62,102 bases of DNA, taken from Antrihabitans cavernicola (lineage in GTDB: Bacteria; Actinomycetota; Actinomycetes; Mycobacteriales; Mycobacteriaceae). A program made the position numbers and the translations under genes. Location of the stretch: positions 1 to 62,102 of the forward strand of contig NZ_VLNY01000020.1 of NCBI RefSeq assembly GCF_008297975.1, written 5' to 3'. Below, piece by piece: positions 16,130 to 24,456 of this stretch (positions within the stretch are counted from its first letter, which is position 1; the number at the start of each line of letters is the position of its first letter). Under the pieces are notes generated by a model that was not told where the DNA came from, ran no database searches, and saw only the letters and a list, made by a program, of their open reading frames with translations.

Positions 16130-16656
16130 TTCGCCCTCGACACTGTCAGCTCGGCCAGATCGTTGGCGACCTTGCAAGGATCGGCCGTCGCCGGCACATC
16201 GGCGTAGGTGACCGACCAGTGGATGAAGTCGTCGCCGAATTGCACGCCGATCTCGCATAGTTGGTTTCCTGCCGAACCCTTGAATCCTGGGTGGCCCTTC
16301 ACGTCGATGGTCTCGGGCGGCCTGCCGATCAGGCCGGAGCCCGCGGCTTCACGTCCGATCGGGCTGCCGCGGTACCAGGAGAAACTGACGCTCGGCCCCT
16401 GCGGTCCGCTGGCCTCCCACACGCAGCCGACCGAGTTGCGCCAGACCACGGGTAAGGCAGGCATCGCGAACGCGGCGAGCACTTCCTGATCGGTGACCGA
16501 GCCGCATTCTCCGAAGAACGGGCCGGGCGCAGCGGGCTTCGCGGGAGCGCTCGTTGCCGCCGCGTCCGAGTTGTCGGCCGAGTCGTCGCTGCCGCCGCAA
16601 CCCGACATCAGCAACGCGAGAGATATCGCCGCGACTGCCGTGAGCTTTGTCCGCAC
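16126..16656 (-). CDS. DUF3558-like lipoprotein (tandem paralogue)
   Basis: A 176-residue lipoprotein with a GTG start. The signal peptide TKLTAVAAISLALLMSGCGG carries a lipobox Cys near residue 20, followed by a Ser/Asp/Ala/Pro-rich linker. Cys positions (GECGSV, VGCVWE, QLCEIG, DPCKVANDLAELTV) match the neighbouring lipoprotein, including the shared ending DPCxxAxxLAELT. The two genes overlap by 4 bases. No enzymatic motif is visible. They probably sit on the outer face of the cytoplasmic membrane. Confidence 0.78.
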   Translation of the reverse strand: MRTKLTAVAAISLALLMSGCGGSDDSADNSDAAATSAPAKPAAPGPFFGECGSVTDQEVLAAFAMPALPVVWRNSVGCVWEASGPQGPSVSFSWYRGSPIGREAAGSGLIGRPPETIDVKGHPGFKGSAGNQLCEIGVQFGDDFIHWSVTYADVPATADPCKVANDLAELTVSRAK

Positions 16657-16694
16657 ACTCGCAGACTCTACCGACGCCACGGTGGTGGGAGGCG

Positions 16695-17057
16695 TCAGTC
16701 GGTTGCCGAGCGAGTCGAACGAAACGGCGTGATGGGCGGTTTGACCCACATGATCTTTTCGTCGGAGTGGGCGGGGACCGCACCCCGACTTTCCGGGTGC
16801 TGTCGCGCCCACGCTGATTTGCGATCGACCAATTCGGCTGCGGTGGTCCAGGTTTCCATCGAACTCGGCGGATGAGCGCCTGCAGCGCGCGCAAGTTTGC
16901 GCAGGGTCGCGTCGGGCAGTGCCAGCAGTTCCGCACTGGTGATCGCGCGATCCCACACGAACCTGGCCAACACCGTCGCCTTCTCGCGACGTTTGGTAGC
17001 CGCCTGGTCCGTGTGGGCGAAATCGACGTCCGGCGTCGTCTCGTGCGGTTCGCTCAT
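16695..17057 (-). CDS. Conserved hypothetical protein (120 aa)
   Basis: A small, charged, soluble protein without a signal peptide or membrane segment. It has a helical middle (ATVLARFVWDRAITSAELLA, then LPDATLRKLARAAGAHPPSS). I do not recognise the family. The ATG overlaps the stop of the quinone oxidoreductase gene (ATGA), so the two are co-translated. Codon use is like that of its neighbours, which supports a real gene. Confidence 0.65.
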   Translation of the reverse strand: MSEPHETTPDVDFAHTDQAATKRREKATVLARFVWDRAITSAELLALPDATLRKLARAAGAHPPSSMETWTTAAELVDRKSAWARQHPESRGAVPAHSDEKIMWVKPPITPFRSTRSATD

Positions 17058-18025
17058 CGGACGGCTAGCACAACCTTGCCCTTGGCGGAACGGTTCTCCA
17101 ACGACGCGATCGCCTGACCGGCGTCCGCCAACGGATGGATCACCGGGTCGGGTGCCGACAGCTGCCCCGACGCCAGCAGCGGCTCGACGTCCGTCCACTG
17201 CTCGGCCAGAAACTCCTTGTGCGTCATCCACCAGGCTCCCCAGCCCACGCCGACTACCTCGACGTTGCCCAGCAGCAACCGGTTCACCTTCACCGTCGGA
17301 ATCTCGCCGCCCGTGAAACCCAGAACCAGCAGTCGTCCGCCGGGTGCCAAGGAGCGGACGCTGTCGGTGAACCGGTCACCGCCGACCGGATCCACGACGA
17401 TGTCGACGCCCTTGCCGTCCGTCAGCTCTTTGACCGCCTTCAGCCAGCCGTCGGCGAGGACCACGTCGGTGGCACCGGCAGCACGGGCGACAGCGATCTT
17501 GTCTTCGGTGCTCACGACTGCGATCGTCCGGCCCGCTCCGAGCACCGGGGCAAGTCGCAGCGTCGATGTGCCGATACCGCCTGCCGCACCGTGCACCAGC
17601 ACCGTCTCGCCGTCATGTAGTCGGCCGCGGTCGCGGAGCGCGAAGTGGACGGTCAGGTCGTTGAAAAGCAGACCGGCGCCGGCCTCCAGAGATACGTTGT
17701 CGGGCAACGGAAATACGAGATCGGGTTGCAGCGCGGCAACGTCGGCCATTCCCCCACCCAGCATCGTCAGACCGACAACGCGGTCCCCCGCCGACACGCG
17801 GGCACCAGCGGGCGCCGATCGCACGATGCCCGCAACCTCGCCGCCGGGAACGAACGGCAGGTCCGGCTTGTACTGGTAGAGCCCGCGACTCATCAGCGCG
17901 TCGGGAAACGCGACGCCTGCCGCGTGCACCTCGACGACGACAAGATCGTCGCCACTCGGCTCGTCGATATCGACGAGCTCCACCGCCTCTGGACCGTCGA
18001 GTCGGGTGACCTGAATTGCACGCAT
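17054..18025 (-). CDS. NADPH:quinone oxidoreductase (zinc-less MDR family)
   Basis: A 323-residue medium-chain reductase. It starts MRAIQVTRLDGPEAVELVD. The GroES-like part has HAAGVAFPDALMSRGLYQ and PGGEVAGIV. The cofactor-binding motif is VHGAAGGIGTSTLRLAPVLG near residue 143. No structural-zinc cysteine cluster is present, as in quinone oxidoreductases. It likely reduces quinones or other activated alkenes with NADPH. The ATG at 18025 is preferred because the family N terminus begins there. It overlaps the small downstream gene by 4 bases. Confidence 0.85.
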   Translation of the reverse strand: MRAIQVTRLDGPEAVELVDIDEPSGDDLVVVEVHAAGVAFPDALMSRGLYQYKPDLPFVPGGEVAGIVRSAPAGARVSAGDRVVGLTMLGGGMADVAALQPDLVFPLPDNVSLEAGAGLLFNDLTVHFALRDRGRLHDGETVLVHGAAGGIGTSTLRLAPVLGAGRTIAVVSTEDKIAVARAAGATDVVLADGWLKAVKELTDGKGVDIVVDPVGGDRFTDSVRSLAPGGRLLVLGFTGGEIPTVKVNRLLLGNVEVVGVGWGAWWMTHKEFLAEQWTDVEPLLASGQLSAPDPVIHPLADAGQAIASLENRSAKGKVVLAVR

Positions 18026-18098
18026 GGCGTCCTCTCGGTGGCGTACGTCGAATACGAATCCGAACTTAGCCGATCCGATGTGCCGACCTTCGGGGCCG

Positions 18099-19019
18099 TC
18101 AGCGGACGTTGTTGCCTCGCCACGCGACATAGTCGGCAACGGCCGATGCGACGTCGAACTTCGGCGTGAACCCGGTGTCTGCTGTCAGCCGAGATATGTC
18201 GAGGTACGGGTCCGCGCCTGCACCGCCGCTGCGACCCGGCGGCTGCTCGATGCGCAGGTCGGGAGCGAACGCGCGCAACGCATCCCCGAAGTCGCGATTG
18301 GTGAACGGTTTTCCGCTGGAGACGTTGTAGGTGTCGTGCCGCAATTCGTCCGCGTCGATCAGCAGAGCGATCGCGCGACCCGCATCCGGCGCGTAACAGC
18401 AGTCACCGCCGTCGTCGGCGTGCAGCTGCTGCGGCTCCTCACCGCGAAGCACGGCGCTGATGTAGGACGGGATGTGGAAGAACGGCGATTCCGGGTCGAC
18501 CAGCGGACCCCAGATCGTCCCGATCCGAAGCACAACCGGCGCTACGCCGCTACCTGCAAGGCCGTGCGTGGTCAGCGGTTCGACGGCCTTCTTGAACGCG
18601 ATGATCAGGTGTGGCAGCGCCGCCGTCGGTAGCGAAAGGTCTTCGTGCCACGGCGTTTCGGCCCGACCGATATACACGCCGAGACTGCTCGCGACCGCGA
18701 ACCGGCGCACTCCCCAGGCGCGGGCGGCATCGAGTGCGTTGAGCAGGCCGATCGTGTCGGTTCGGAAATAGTCGATCGGATCCGCGCCGGGAAGGCTGCC
18801 CGCGAGGTGGACGATATCGCTGATGTCGTGACGATCCCCGAGTGCAAGAAAGGCGTTGCGATCCGTGACGTCGAGAGATTCGACGGTGACACGTCCCTCG
18901 AGGAACGACGGGACGTCGGTTCGCCTGTGCGCCGTGACCACAACCTCATGTCCGAGATCGAGAAGCGCGCGGGCGGTGTGCGCGCCGATCATGCCCAGCC
19001 CGCCGGTCACCAGAATCAT
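18099..19019 (-). CDS. NAD-dependent epimerase/dehydratase-like protein
   Basis: A 306-residue extended SDR. The cofactor motif [20 protein letters not shown] is at the N terminus, and DIVHLAG and [13 protein letters not shown] are recognisable. Where the catalytic YxxxK should stand, the sequence reads [12 protein letters not shown]: the lysine is there but the tyrosine is replaced by an aliphatic residue. It may therefore be a non-catalytic or altered member of the family. The start ATG overlaps the stop of the DHFR-like gene (ATGA). Substrate unknown. Confidence 0.75.
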   Translation of the reverse strand: MILVTGGLGMIGAHTARALLDLGHEVVVTAHRRTDVPSFLEGRVTVESLDVTDRNAFLALGDRHDISDIVHLAGSLPGADPIDYFRTDTIGLLNALDAARAWGVRRFAVASSLGVYIGRAETPWHEDLSLPTAALPHLIIAFKKAVEPLTTHGLAGSGVAPVVLRIGTIWGPLVDPESPFFHIPSYISAVLRGEEPQQLHADDGGDCCYAPDAGRAIALLIDADELRHDTYNVSSGKPFTNRDFGDALRAFAPDLRIEQPPGRSGGAGADPYLDISRLTADTGFTPKFDVASAVADYVAWRGNNVR

Positions 19020-19612
19020 CGGACCACCTCGTAGTGGAGGTGGGTGACACCGGGCGCGGCGACCGCTTCGAGCAAGCGCAGTTCGATATGTGCGGGGAGA
19101 CTGTCGAAATAGGGGCGCCCCTCGCCGAGCAGGATGGGCACCTGATGCAGGACCACCTCGTCGACCAGGCCTTCCTTCAGCGCTTCGGTCAACAGGACCC
19201 CACCCATCAGGGCAACATCCTTGCCATTCGCAGCGGCGCGAGCCGCCGCAACGGCGTCCGCCAGCCCGGTCGTGATCAGCGTTTGGTTACCGCCCATCTG
19301 CGGTGCGGGTCGGTGGCTGAGAACGAACAAGGGCACTCCCGGTTGCGGGCTGCCGTCGTCGCCGAACCGGTCGGAGTCGTCGTAGGTGTTGCGGCCTGCG
19401 ATGCAGGCACCGACGCGGCCTGCCAGTGCATCGAAGACCCGAGCGCTGGCCTCGCTGAGCCTGAAGCTGTCGAAGACCCGGCTGGGAACGTCGCCGTCGA
19501 AATACCAGTCGAAGAGCATCCCCGCGTCGCCGAGTCCCCGGCCCGGGCCGGGCTCGCGACCGGTGATGTATCCGTCGACCGAGACCGCCAAAGCGCTGAA
19601 CACCTTGCTCAT
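19016..19612 (-). CDS. DHFR/RibD C-terminal domain protein
   Basis: A 198-residue member of the dihydrofolate reductase-like family (RibD_C). It starts [17 protein letters not shown] and has GRNTYDD and [20 protein letters not shown] near residue 133, ending in [13 protein letters not shown]. These proteins bind NADPH; most stand-alone members have no proven substrate. GGAGAG precedes the ATG. It is coupled to the epimerase-like gene by an ATGA overlap. A second family member sits at 31165-31716. Confidence 0.8.
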   Translation of the reverse strand: MSKVFSALAVSVDGYITGREPGPGRGLGDAGMLFDWYFDGDVPSRVFDSFRLSEASARVFDALAGRVGACIAGRNTYDDSDRFGDDGSPQPGVPLFVLSHRPAPQMGGNQTLITTGLADAVAAARAAANGKDVALMGGVLLTEALKEGLVDEVVLHQVPILLGEGRPYFDSLPAHIELRLLEAVAAPGVTHLHYEVVR

Positions 19613-19687
19613 TTCTCTCCTTCGCTGCTGTCCGACGACTCACCGTACGAACTTCCGGGCACCGAGTCTTGAACAAATCGAGCACGA

Positions 19688-20524
19688 TCAGCCTCGCAGT
19701 AGCGGACCCCTACGAGTGGCGAGAAACGGTGCGTACGAGGCCGAATGGTCGTGCCCGCACTCGCATCGGTCGATGTCACCGCCGAGAAGTTGACGCGGCG
19801 TGCACCCGGTGAGGCGGAGGCACTCTCGACTCAGATGCGCCTGATCGGCGTATCCCGCGTCGATCGCAACCCCTGCCATCCCGTCGGCGCCGCGTCGACC
19901 GGTGGCTACCGCACCGGCTTGCGCCAGTGCGAGAAATCCCTGAAATCGCAAGGTCCGCTGCAGCACCTTGGGACTTGTCCCGACGGCCTGCAGGCAGCGG
20001 CGACGCAACTGGCTCGGAGAGAGCGAGAATGCAGTGGCGACGGTATCGATGCCGACCGGATGCCACGGCATCAACGCGGTCACCGCCTCGCGCATCAGAG
20101 CATCGGTGCGGATCGCTCGCCGAAACCGCTCCGCGAGATGCGCTTGCATGATCGCCAGCGCACGCTCGGGCGTCCCCGCCTCGGCCATCGTGTCGACTAG
20201 TCGGTGCGCGGCACTCCCCCACAGCTGCGTCAGGTCCACTCGTCGGTCGACCACGTCGTCGAGCATCTCGGGCAGCGGCGGCGCACATCCCGGTTTGAAC
20301 CGCGCACCCACGATGGTGGTGCGGGCGGGAATGACATCGATCATCGGTCCGGTGAGCGGACCGATCAGTTGCGGTTCGCCGCCGATCGGAAAGTGGATCT
20401 CGATACCGCCGGTCGGCAAGTGCCGTTGCACGTAGGACGTGTTGCCGGTCCGCTGAATCCAGACCGTTCGAACCACGCCGGCGAGCTCCGGCAGCGGCGG
20501 ACGCTCGATGTAGGACGCGGCCAT
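19688..20524 (-). CDS. AraC-family transcriptional regulator
   Basis: A 278-residue regulator. The N-terminal part (RHLPTGGIEIHFPIGGEPQL, then GARFKPGCAPPL) is the DUF6597-like sensor of this subgroup. The C-terminal AraC HTH pair is seen as VATAFSLSPSQLRRRCLQAV with GTSPKVLQRTLRFQ, and AIDAGYADQAHLSRECLRLT with GCTPRQLL. It diverges from the salicylate ligase gene with 81 bases between starts, which hold an IdeR-like box. It could act on that promoter, but many such regulators act elsewhere. The ATG at 20524 is chosen because the conserved N terminus (IERPPLPELAGVVRTVW) follows at once. Confidence 0.82.
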   Translation of the reverse strand: MAASYIERPPLPELAGVVRTVWIQRTGNTSYVQRHLPTGGIEIHFPIGGEPQLIGPLTGPMIDVIPARTTIVGARFKPGCAPPLPEMLDDVVDRRVDLTQLWGSAAHRLVDTMAEAGTPERALAIMQAHLAERFRRAIRTDALMREAVTALMPWHPVGIDTVATAFSLSPSQLRRRCLQAVGTSPKVLQRTLRFQGFLALAQAGAVATGRRGADGMAGVAIDAGYADQAHLSRECLRLTGCTPRQLLGGDIDRCECGHDHSASYAPFLATRRGPLLRG

Positions 20525-20566
20525 CACATCAGAACCCACCTGGACATCTTCGCACCGACAATCAAG

Positions 20567-20585
20567 GTAGGGTTGCCTTACCTTG
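20567..20585. promoter_or_regulatory. IdeR/DtxR-like iron box before the salicylate ligase gene
   Basis: GTAGGGTTGCCTTACCTTG matches 15 of 19 positions of TWAGGTWAGSCTWACCTWA; the central 15 bases match 13 of 15. It lies 21 bases before the ATG of the salicylate-AMP ligase gene. IdeR with iron represses siderophore genes from such sites. Alignment was done by eye. Confidence 0.75.
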
Positions 20586-20605
20586 CTGTTTGGACGAAGG
20601 ACGTC

Positions 20606-22231
20606 ATGACCTCGCACACCGCTGCCTCGCATCGCGAGGGGTTCGTTCCGTTTCGCGACGACATCGCCGCCTCGTACCGCGCAGCCGACCTGTGGCGCGG
20701 CACCACGCTCGGCGCGATTCTGAGCGACGCCGCGACGCGGTGGCCGACTCGAACCGCGGTGCTCACCGACGGCGATCCGATCAGCTACGCCGACCTCGAC
20801 GTTGCAGCCGACCGACTGGCTGCCGGACTGATCGCACTCGGTATCGAACCCGGCGACCGAGTGGTGATGCAACTGCCCAACCGACCCGAGTTCGTGACGA
20901 CCCTGTTCGGGCTGTTGCGCGCCGGCGCGATTCCGGTGATGTGTCTGCCTGCCCATCGCAGCGCCGAAATCGGGCATCTGGCAGAGCTTTCCGGTGCGGT
21001 CGGCTACGTCATCGCCGACACCGCGGCCGGCTTCGACTATCGCGAACTCGCGCGCACCGTGCAGCACAGGGTTCCGTCCATGCGCCATGTTCTGGTTGCA
21101 GGCGATCCGGGGCCGTACCTGAGCCTGAGCGACGTTGCGCGAGATCGCGTCGCGCTCCCGGACATCGATCCAACCGACATCGCGTTGCTCCTGGTGTCCG
21201 GCGGCACGACGGGCGTGCCCAAGCTCATCCCTCGGACCCACGACGACTACGCCTACAACGCTCGCGCCAGTGCCGAGCTCTGTCGGCTCGACAGCGCCGA
21301 CGTCTACCTCGCCACACTCCCTGCCGCGCACAACTTTCCGCTTGCCTGCCCGGGCATCCTCGGAACGCTGGGTATGGGCGGCGCTGTCTGCCTGATCGAA
21401 GATCCCAGTCCCGAGAGTTCGTTCGCCACCATCGAGCGCAACAAGGTCACGATCACAGCGGTGGTCCCGCCGCTGGCCCAACTGTGGTGCGCGGCAGTCG
21501 AATGGGAAGACGCGAACATCGAGTCGCTCCGCCTACTGCAAGTGGGTGGAGCCAAACTCGCCGAATCCAACGCTCGCGCTGTGACACCAGCCTTGAATGC
21601 GCAGTTGCAGCAGGTCTTCGGCATGGCCGAGGGGTTGCTCAACTACACGCGTTTGAACGACTCGGACGAGCTGATCTGCACCACTCAGGGCAGGCCGCTC
21701 TCCGACGCCGACGAAGTGCGGGTGGTCGACGGCGAGGGCAACGACGTTCCCGACGGCGTCGAAGGCGAGTTGCTCACCCGCGGGCCGTACACGATCCGCG
21801 GCTACTACCGCGCCGAAGAACACAACGCACGAGCCATCACAGCAGACGGCTTCTACCGCAGCGGCGACCTGGTTCGACGCCTGGCGTCCGGCCATCTGAT
21901 GGTGACCGGTCGCATCAAGGACGTGATCAACCGCGGCGGCGAAAACGTGTCGTGCGACGAACTCGAAGAACATCTGCTCGCGCACCCCGCCATCCGACAC
22001 GCGGCAGCTGTCGGACTACCCGACGACTCGCTCGGCGAAAAAGTTTGCGCCGCAGTCGTTCTGGATGCGCTGGTCGACTCACCCACGCTGGCCGAGATCA
22101 AAGCCTTCCTGACCGACCGAGGACTCGCCGCGTTCAAGCTGCCGGACTCCCTGCACCGGGCAACGCAGTTGCCGGTCACCGCGGTCGGAAAGATCGACAA
22201 GCGAGCGTTGGCGGAGCAGATCGCGCACTGA
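20606..22231 (+). CDS. Salicylate-AMP ligase (MbtA/DhbE family)
   Basis: A 541-residue stand-alone aryl-acid adenylation enzyme. The nucleotide motif is LLLVSGGTTGVPKLIPRTH near residue 195. The aryl pocket motif AHNFPLACPG is at 241-250, and FGMAEGLLNYTR is at 338-349. Counted against Bacillus DhbE (offset 8), the selectivity positions are Phe244, Cys248 and Leu345. The published pattern is Tyr/Ser/Val for 2,3-dihydroxybenzoate enzymes and Cys plus Leu for salicylate enzymes such as MbtA and YbtE, so salicylate is the predicted substrate. The C-terminal catalytic Lys is in VGKIDKRAL. An IdeR-like box precedes it, with ribosome site GAAGGA. It activates salicylate for loading on a carrier protein, which is not in the window. 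Confidence 0.9.
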   Translation: MTSHTAASHREGFVPFRDDIAASYRAADLWRGTTLGAILSDAATRWPTRTAVLTDGDPISYADLDVAADRLAAGLIALGIEPGDRVVMQLPNRPEFVTTLFGLLRAGAIPVMCLPAHRSAEIGHLAELSGAVGYVIADTAAGFDYRELARTVQHRVPSMRHVLVAGDPGPYLSLSDVARDRVALPDIDPTDIALLLVSGGTTGVPKLIPRTHDDYAYNARASAELCRLDSADVYLATLPAAHNFPLACPGILGTLGMGGAVCLIEDPSPESSFATIERNKVTITAVVPPLAQLWCAAVEWEDANIESLRLLQVGGAKLAESNARAVTPALNAQLQQVFGMAEGLLNYTRLNDSDELICTTQGRPLSDADEVRVVDGEGNDVPDGVEGELLTRGPYTIRGYYRAEEHNARAITADGFYRSGDLVRRLASGHLMVTGRIKDVINRGGENVSCDELEEHLLAHPAIRHAAAVGLPDDSLGEKVCAAVVLDALVDSPTLAEIKAFLTDRGLAAFKLPDSLHRATQLPVTAVGKIDKRALAEQIAH

Positions 22232-22257
22232 GCGCGAATCGGTGCAATTCTGGAGCC

Positions 22258-22635
22258 ATGCCACAACCGGTCGATATCGTCCAGAAACTGTCGCTCGTCA
22301 CCGAACAGTGGTCACCGAAGGTGGTGGCACGCCTCAACGACTACGAGATCAAGGTCGTCAAGGTCCAAGGCGAATTCGTGTGGCACAGCCACGACGACAC
22401 GGACGAGTTGTTCCTGGTGGTCGACGGCGTACTCACGATCCAGCTACACGACGGCGATGTGGTACTCCACCCCGGTCAGCTGTACGTGGTGCCGAAGGGC
22501 GTCGAACATTGCCCGATCGCCGACGGCGAGGTACACGCCGTGCTGATCGAGCCGTCCGGTGTCGCCAACACCGGTAGTGCCGGCGGCGACCGCACAGCGG
22601 CCTACGACGACTCGCTCAGTTCCAGTGCTCGGTGA
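22258..22635 (+). CDS. Small cupin-domain protein
   Basis: A 125-residue single cupin. The first metal motif is HSHDDTDELFLVVDG near residues 42-56. The second is HPGQLYVVPKGVEHCP near 74-89. Together they give the His, His, Glu and His ligands. The family includes dioxygenases, isomerases and binding proteins; the sequence does not tell which. It lies 26 bases after the salicylate ligase gene in the same direction, so co-transcription under iron control is plausible. Its last 20 bases overlap the end of the convergent secreted-protein gene. Confidence 0.82.
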   Translation: MPQPVDIVQKLSLVTEQWSPKVVARLNDYEIKVVKVQGEFVWHSHDDTDELFLVVDGVLTIQLHDGDVVLHPGQLYVVPKGVEHCPIADGEVHAVLIEPSGVANTGSAGGDRTAAYDDSLSSSAR

Positions 22636-23002
22636 TGACGAGTGATACGTCCTGGTTTGCCGGATTGTTCGGATCTGTGAGGTATGCGTTGATGTATCCG
22701 CCTGGGTGCGAGGCTGTTTCGCGAAACAGATCCTCCAGGCTGGTGTCGATACGGCCGTTGCTGTCGCTGTAGCTCGAACCGGGAGCGAGCCGAACACCCG
22801 TTGTCCGACCGGCAAAAGCCCGCTCGACCAGGGCAGGAACCGGACCTTCGGACACTGCCGTGGTTTCTCCCGGCGTGAGGCTGACACCCAGTCGGCCATT
22901 GCCCGGGTCGACGAGCGGGGTGGCCGCAGCAGCGGTTCCCGACGCGATTCCCATGACGATCGCAGTGCCCGCAAGCACCGTGAGGATAGTGGTGGATCGC
23001 AT
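22616..23002 (-). CDS. Small secreted protein of unknown function
   Basis: A 128-residue protein with a signal peptide (MRSTTILTVLAGTAIVMGIA, cleavage expected after GTAAAA). The mature part of about 100 residues starts TPLVDPGNGRLGVSLTPGET and ends NQDVSLVITEHWN. There are no cysteines in the mature part and no known motif. I do not recognise the family beyond small exported proteins of rhodococci and mycobacteria. It lies between the two salicylate genes but 73 bases downstream of the salicylate synthase gene on the same strand, so it could be read through from that iron-controlled promoter. Confidence 0.7.
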   Translation of the reverse strand: MRSTTILTVLAGTAIVMGIASGTAAAATPLVDPGNGRLGVSLTPGETTAVSEGPVPALVERAFAGRTTGVRLAPGSSYSDSNGRIDTSLEDLFRETASHPGGYINAYLTDPNNPANQDVSLVITEHWN

Positions 23003-23075
23003 ATTTCCCCTTCCGCGGTCAAACAGTCTTTCGCACTGTAATCGCTTCGGGAGCAATCCGTATCGGTCGTTCGTA

Positions 23076-24389
23076 TCAGAGTCTGCGCACGACGTAGGGC
23101 GAGACGCTGGCGAGCTTCTCGCAGGTCTCCTCGAACTCACGCTCGGGCCGCGACTGCTCGATCACACCGGCACCGGCACGCAGCCAGGCTTTGCCGTTCT
23201 GCTGATAGACCGCACGCAGGACCAACGTGGCTTCGAGCACGCCTTCGGACGAAACCGTCACCACCGCACCCGAATACAGTCCACGCGCAGCGCCGTCGAG
23301 CCGGAATATGGTGTCGACGCTCTCACGCTTCGGAATACCGGACGCCGTCACGGAGGGAAACAGCACCTCGAGCGCTTCCCAGTGCGAGTGGTGCTCGGAC
23401 AGCTGACCGCGCACCGTAGACGCCAGATGCTGGACGCTGCCACGCTCGCGCACGGTCATGAAGTCCGATACGGACGACGTACCCGGGATGGCAACCGATT
23501 CGATCTCAGCCACCGACGTGCGCACCGAAACAGCATGCTCCACAATCTCTTTGGGATCGGACTCGAGGTCGATACGAGCCGCCGAGTCCGCCGCGACACC
23601 GCGTCCGAACGCGCGCGTGCCCGCCAGTGGCTCGGTTGTCACCACCCCGTCCTCGTCGACGGCGGCCACCAACTCGGGGCTGAATCCGGCCGCCTCCAGC
23701 CCACCCATCCGCAGCAGGAACGAACGCGCGGGAGTGTTGTGCGCGCGACCGAGTCGGTAGGTGGCCGGCATGTCGACGGCGAAGGGCAGATCGACCTTCC
23801 GCGACAGAATTACCTTTTGATAGCCGCCTGCCGCGATCTCCGCGACCGCAGTGGCGACGCGACCTCGGTAGTCGGTTGCATCGGCGCGAATGTCGACGGG
23901 CTCGGCGAGTGGATCCGGACCGTCGGCAGCATTCACGATGGCGCGAATCTCGTCGCGCTCGGCGTCGTCGCACCCGACGATCGTCATGCCGGAACCGTCG
24001 ATGCGCACCTCGATTCGCGGCACCATCAGACGAGCGAGTTCGTGCACGCCTTCCAGGTGCTGCTCCGCGTCCAACGTGTATGCGCAGAACTCGAACCCGA
24101 TCCAGCCGTACGCCTGGCGATCGCCTATCGGCAGCGACGCGAGCGCTTCGTCGAGCGCGATTGCAGGACGCCCGACCCACGTCGTTGCGCGGACCTGACC
24201 GTCCCAGCTGACCCGCAGTTCATCGGTGTCGAGTTCTACGCCACCGAGCGTGTCTCCGGCGAATACCCACTCACCTGGTCGTTCGTACACCACGTACTCG
24301 GCGAACCGACCCGACGCGGCCAGGCGCGCCACCGTGTCGAGGGCATCCACCGGAGCCTCGATCCGCAATTCCTCGTGCGTGGTCGACAT
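23076..24389 (-). CDS. Salicylate synthase (MbtI/Irp9 type)
   Basis: A 437-residue chorismate-utilising enzyme, close to MbtI (450). Signature blocks are GGYQKVILSRKVDLPF (general base Lys), GFSPELVAAV, TEPLAGTRAFGRG, DPKEIVEHAVSVRTS, FMTVRERGSVQHLAST, FPSVTASGIPKRES and PEREFEETCEKLASVSPYV. All resemble MbtI rather than plain isochorismate synthases, and no separate pyruvate lyase is seen. It converts chorismate via isochorismate to salicylate and pyruvate with Mg. Iron control is indicated by a good IdeR-like box 43 bases before the ATG. With the ligase at 20.6 kb it supplies salicyl-AMP. Confidence 0.9.
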   Translation of the reverse strand: MSTTHEELRIEAPVDALDTVARLAASGRFAEYVVYERPGEWVFAGDTLGGVELDTDELRVSWDGQVRATTWVGRPAIALDEALASLPIGDRQAYGWIGFEFCAYTLDAEQHLEGVHELARLMVPRIEVRIDGSGMTIVGCDDAERDEIRAIVNAADGPDPLAEPVDIRADATDYRGRVATAVAEIAAGGYQKVILSRKVDLPFAVDMPATYRLGRAHNTPARSFLLRMGGLEAAGFSPELVAAVDEDGVVTTEPLAGTRAFGRGVAADSAARIDLESDPKEIVEHAVSVRTSVAEIESVAIPGTSSVSDFMTVRERGSVQHLASTVRGQLSEHHSHWEALEVLFPSVTASGIPKRESVDTIFRLDGAARGLYSGAVVTVSSEGVLEATLVLRAVYQQNGKAWLRAGAGVIEQSRPEREFEETCEKLASVSPYVVRRL

Positions 24390-24405
24390 AGTTCCTCCAG
24401 TTTGG

Positions 24406-24424
24406 AAAGGCTCGCCTAACTAAG
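24406..24424. promoter_or_regulatory. Second, weaker IdeR-like site before the salicylate synthase gene
   Basis: On the minus strand this reads CTTAGTTAGGCGAGCCTTT. The right part, TTAGGCGAGCCT, matches 10 of 12 bases of the IdeR core, but the full 19-base match is only about 13 of 19. Paired sites are common at IdeR promoters. This one overlaps the likely start of transcription. Confidence 0.4.
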
Positions 24425-24431
24425 CTGGAAG

Positions 24432-24450
24432 TGAGGTTAGCATTACCTCT
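24432..24450. promoter_or_regulatory. IdeR/DtxR-like iron box before the salicylate synthase gene
   Basis: TGAGGTTAGCATTACCTCT matches the core AGGTWAGSCTWACCT at 14 of 15 positions and the 19-base consensus at 15. It sits 43 bases ahead of the salicylate synthase ATG and just beyond the stop of the DUF2127-like gene. This is the best iron box in the window. Confidence 0.82.
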
Positions 24451-24456
24451 TGATGA

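Noticed and set aside
20606-24389. 2,3-dihydroxybenzoate (enterobactin or heterobactin type) starter pathway
   Set aside because: The ligase pocket has Cys and Leu at the two diagnostic positions, the synthase is MbtI-like, and no isochorismatase or 2,3-dihydro-DHB dehydrogenase is present.
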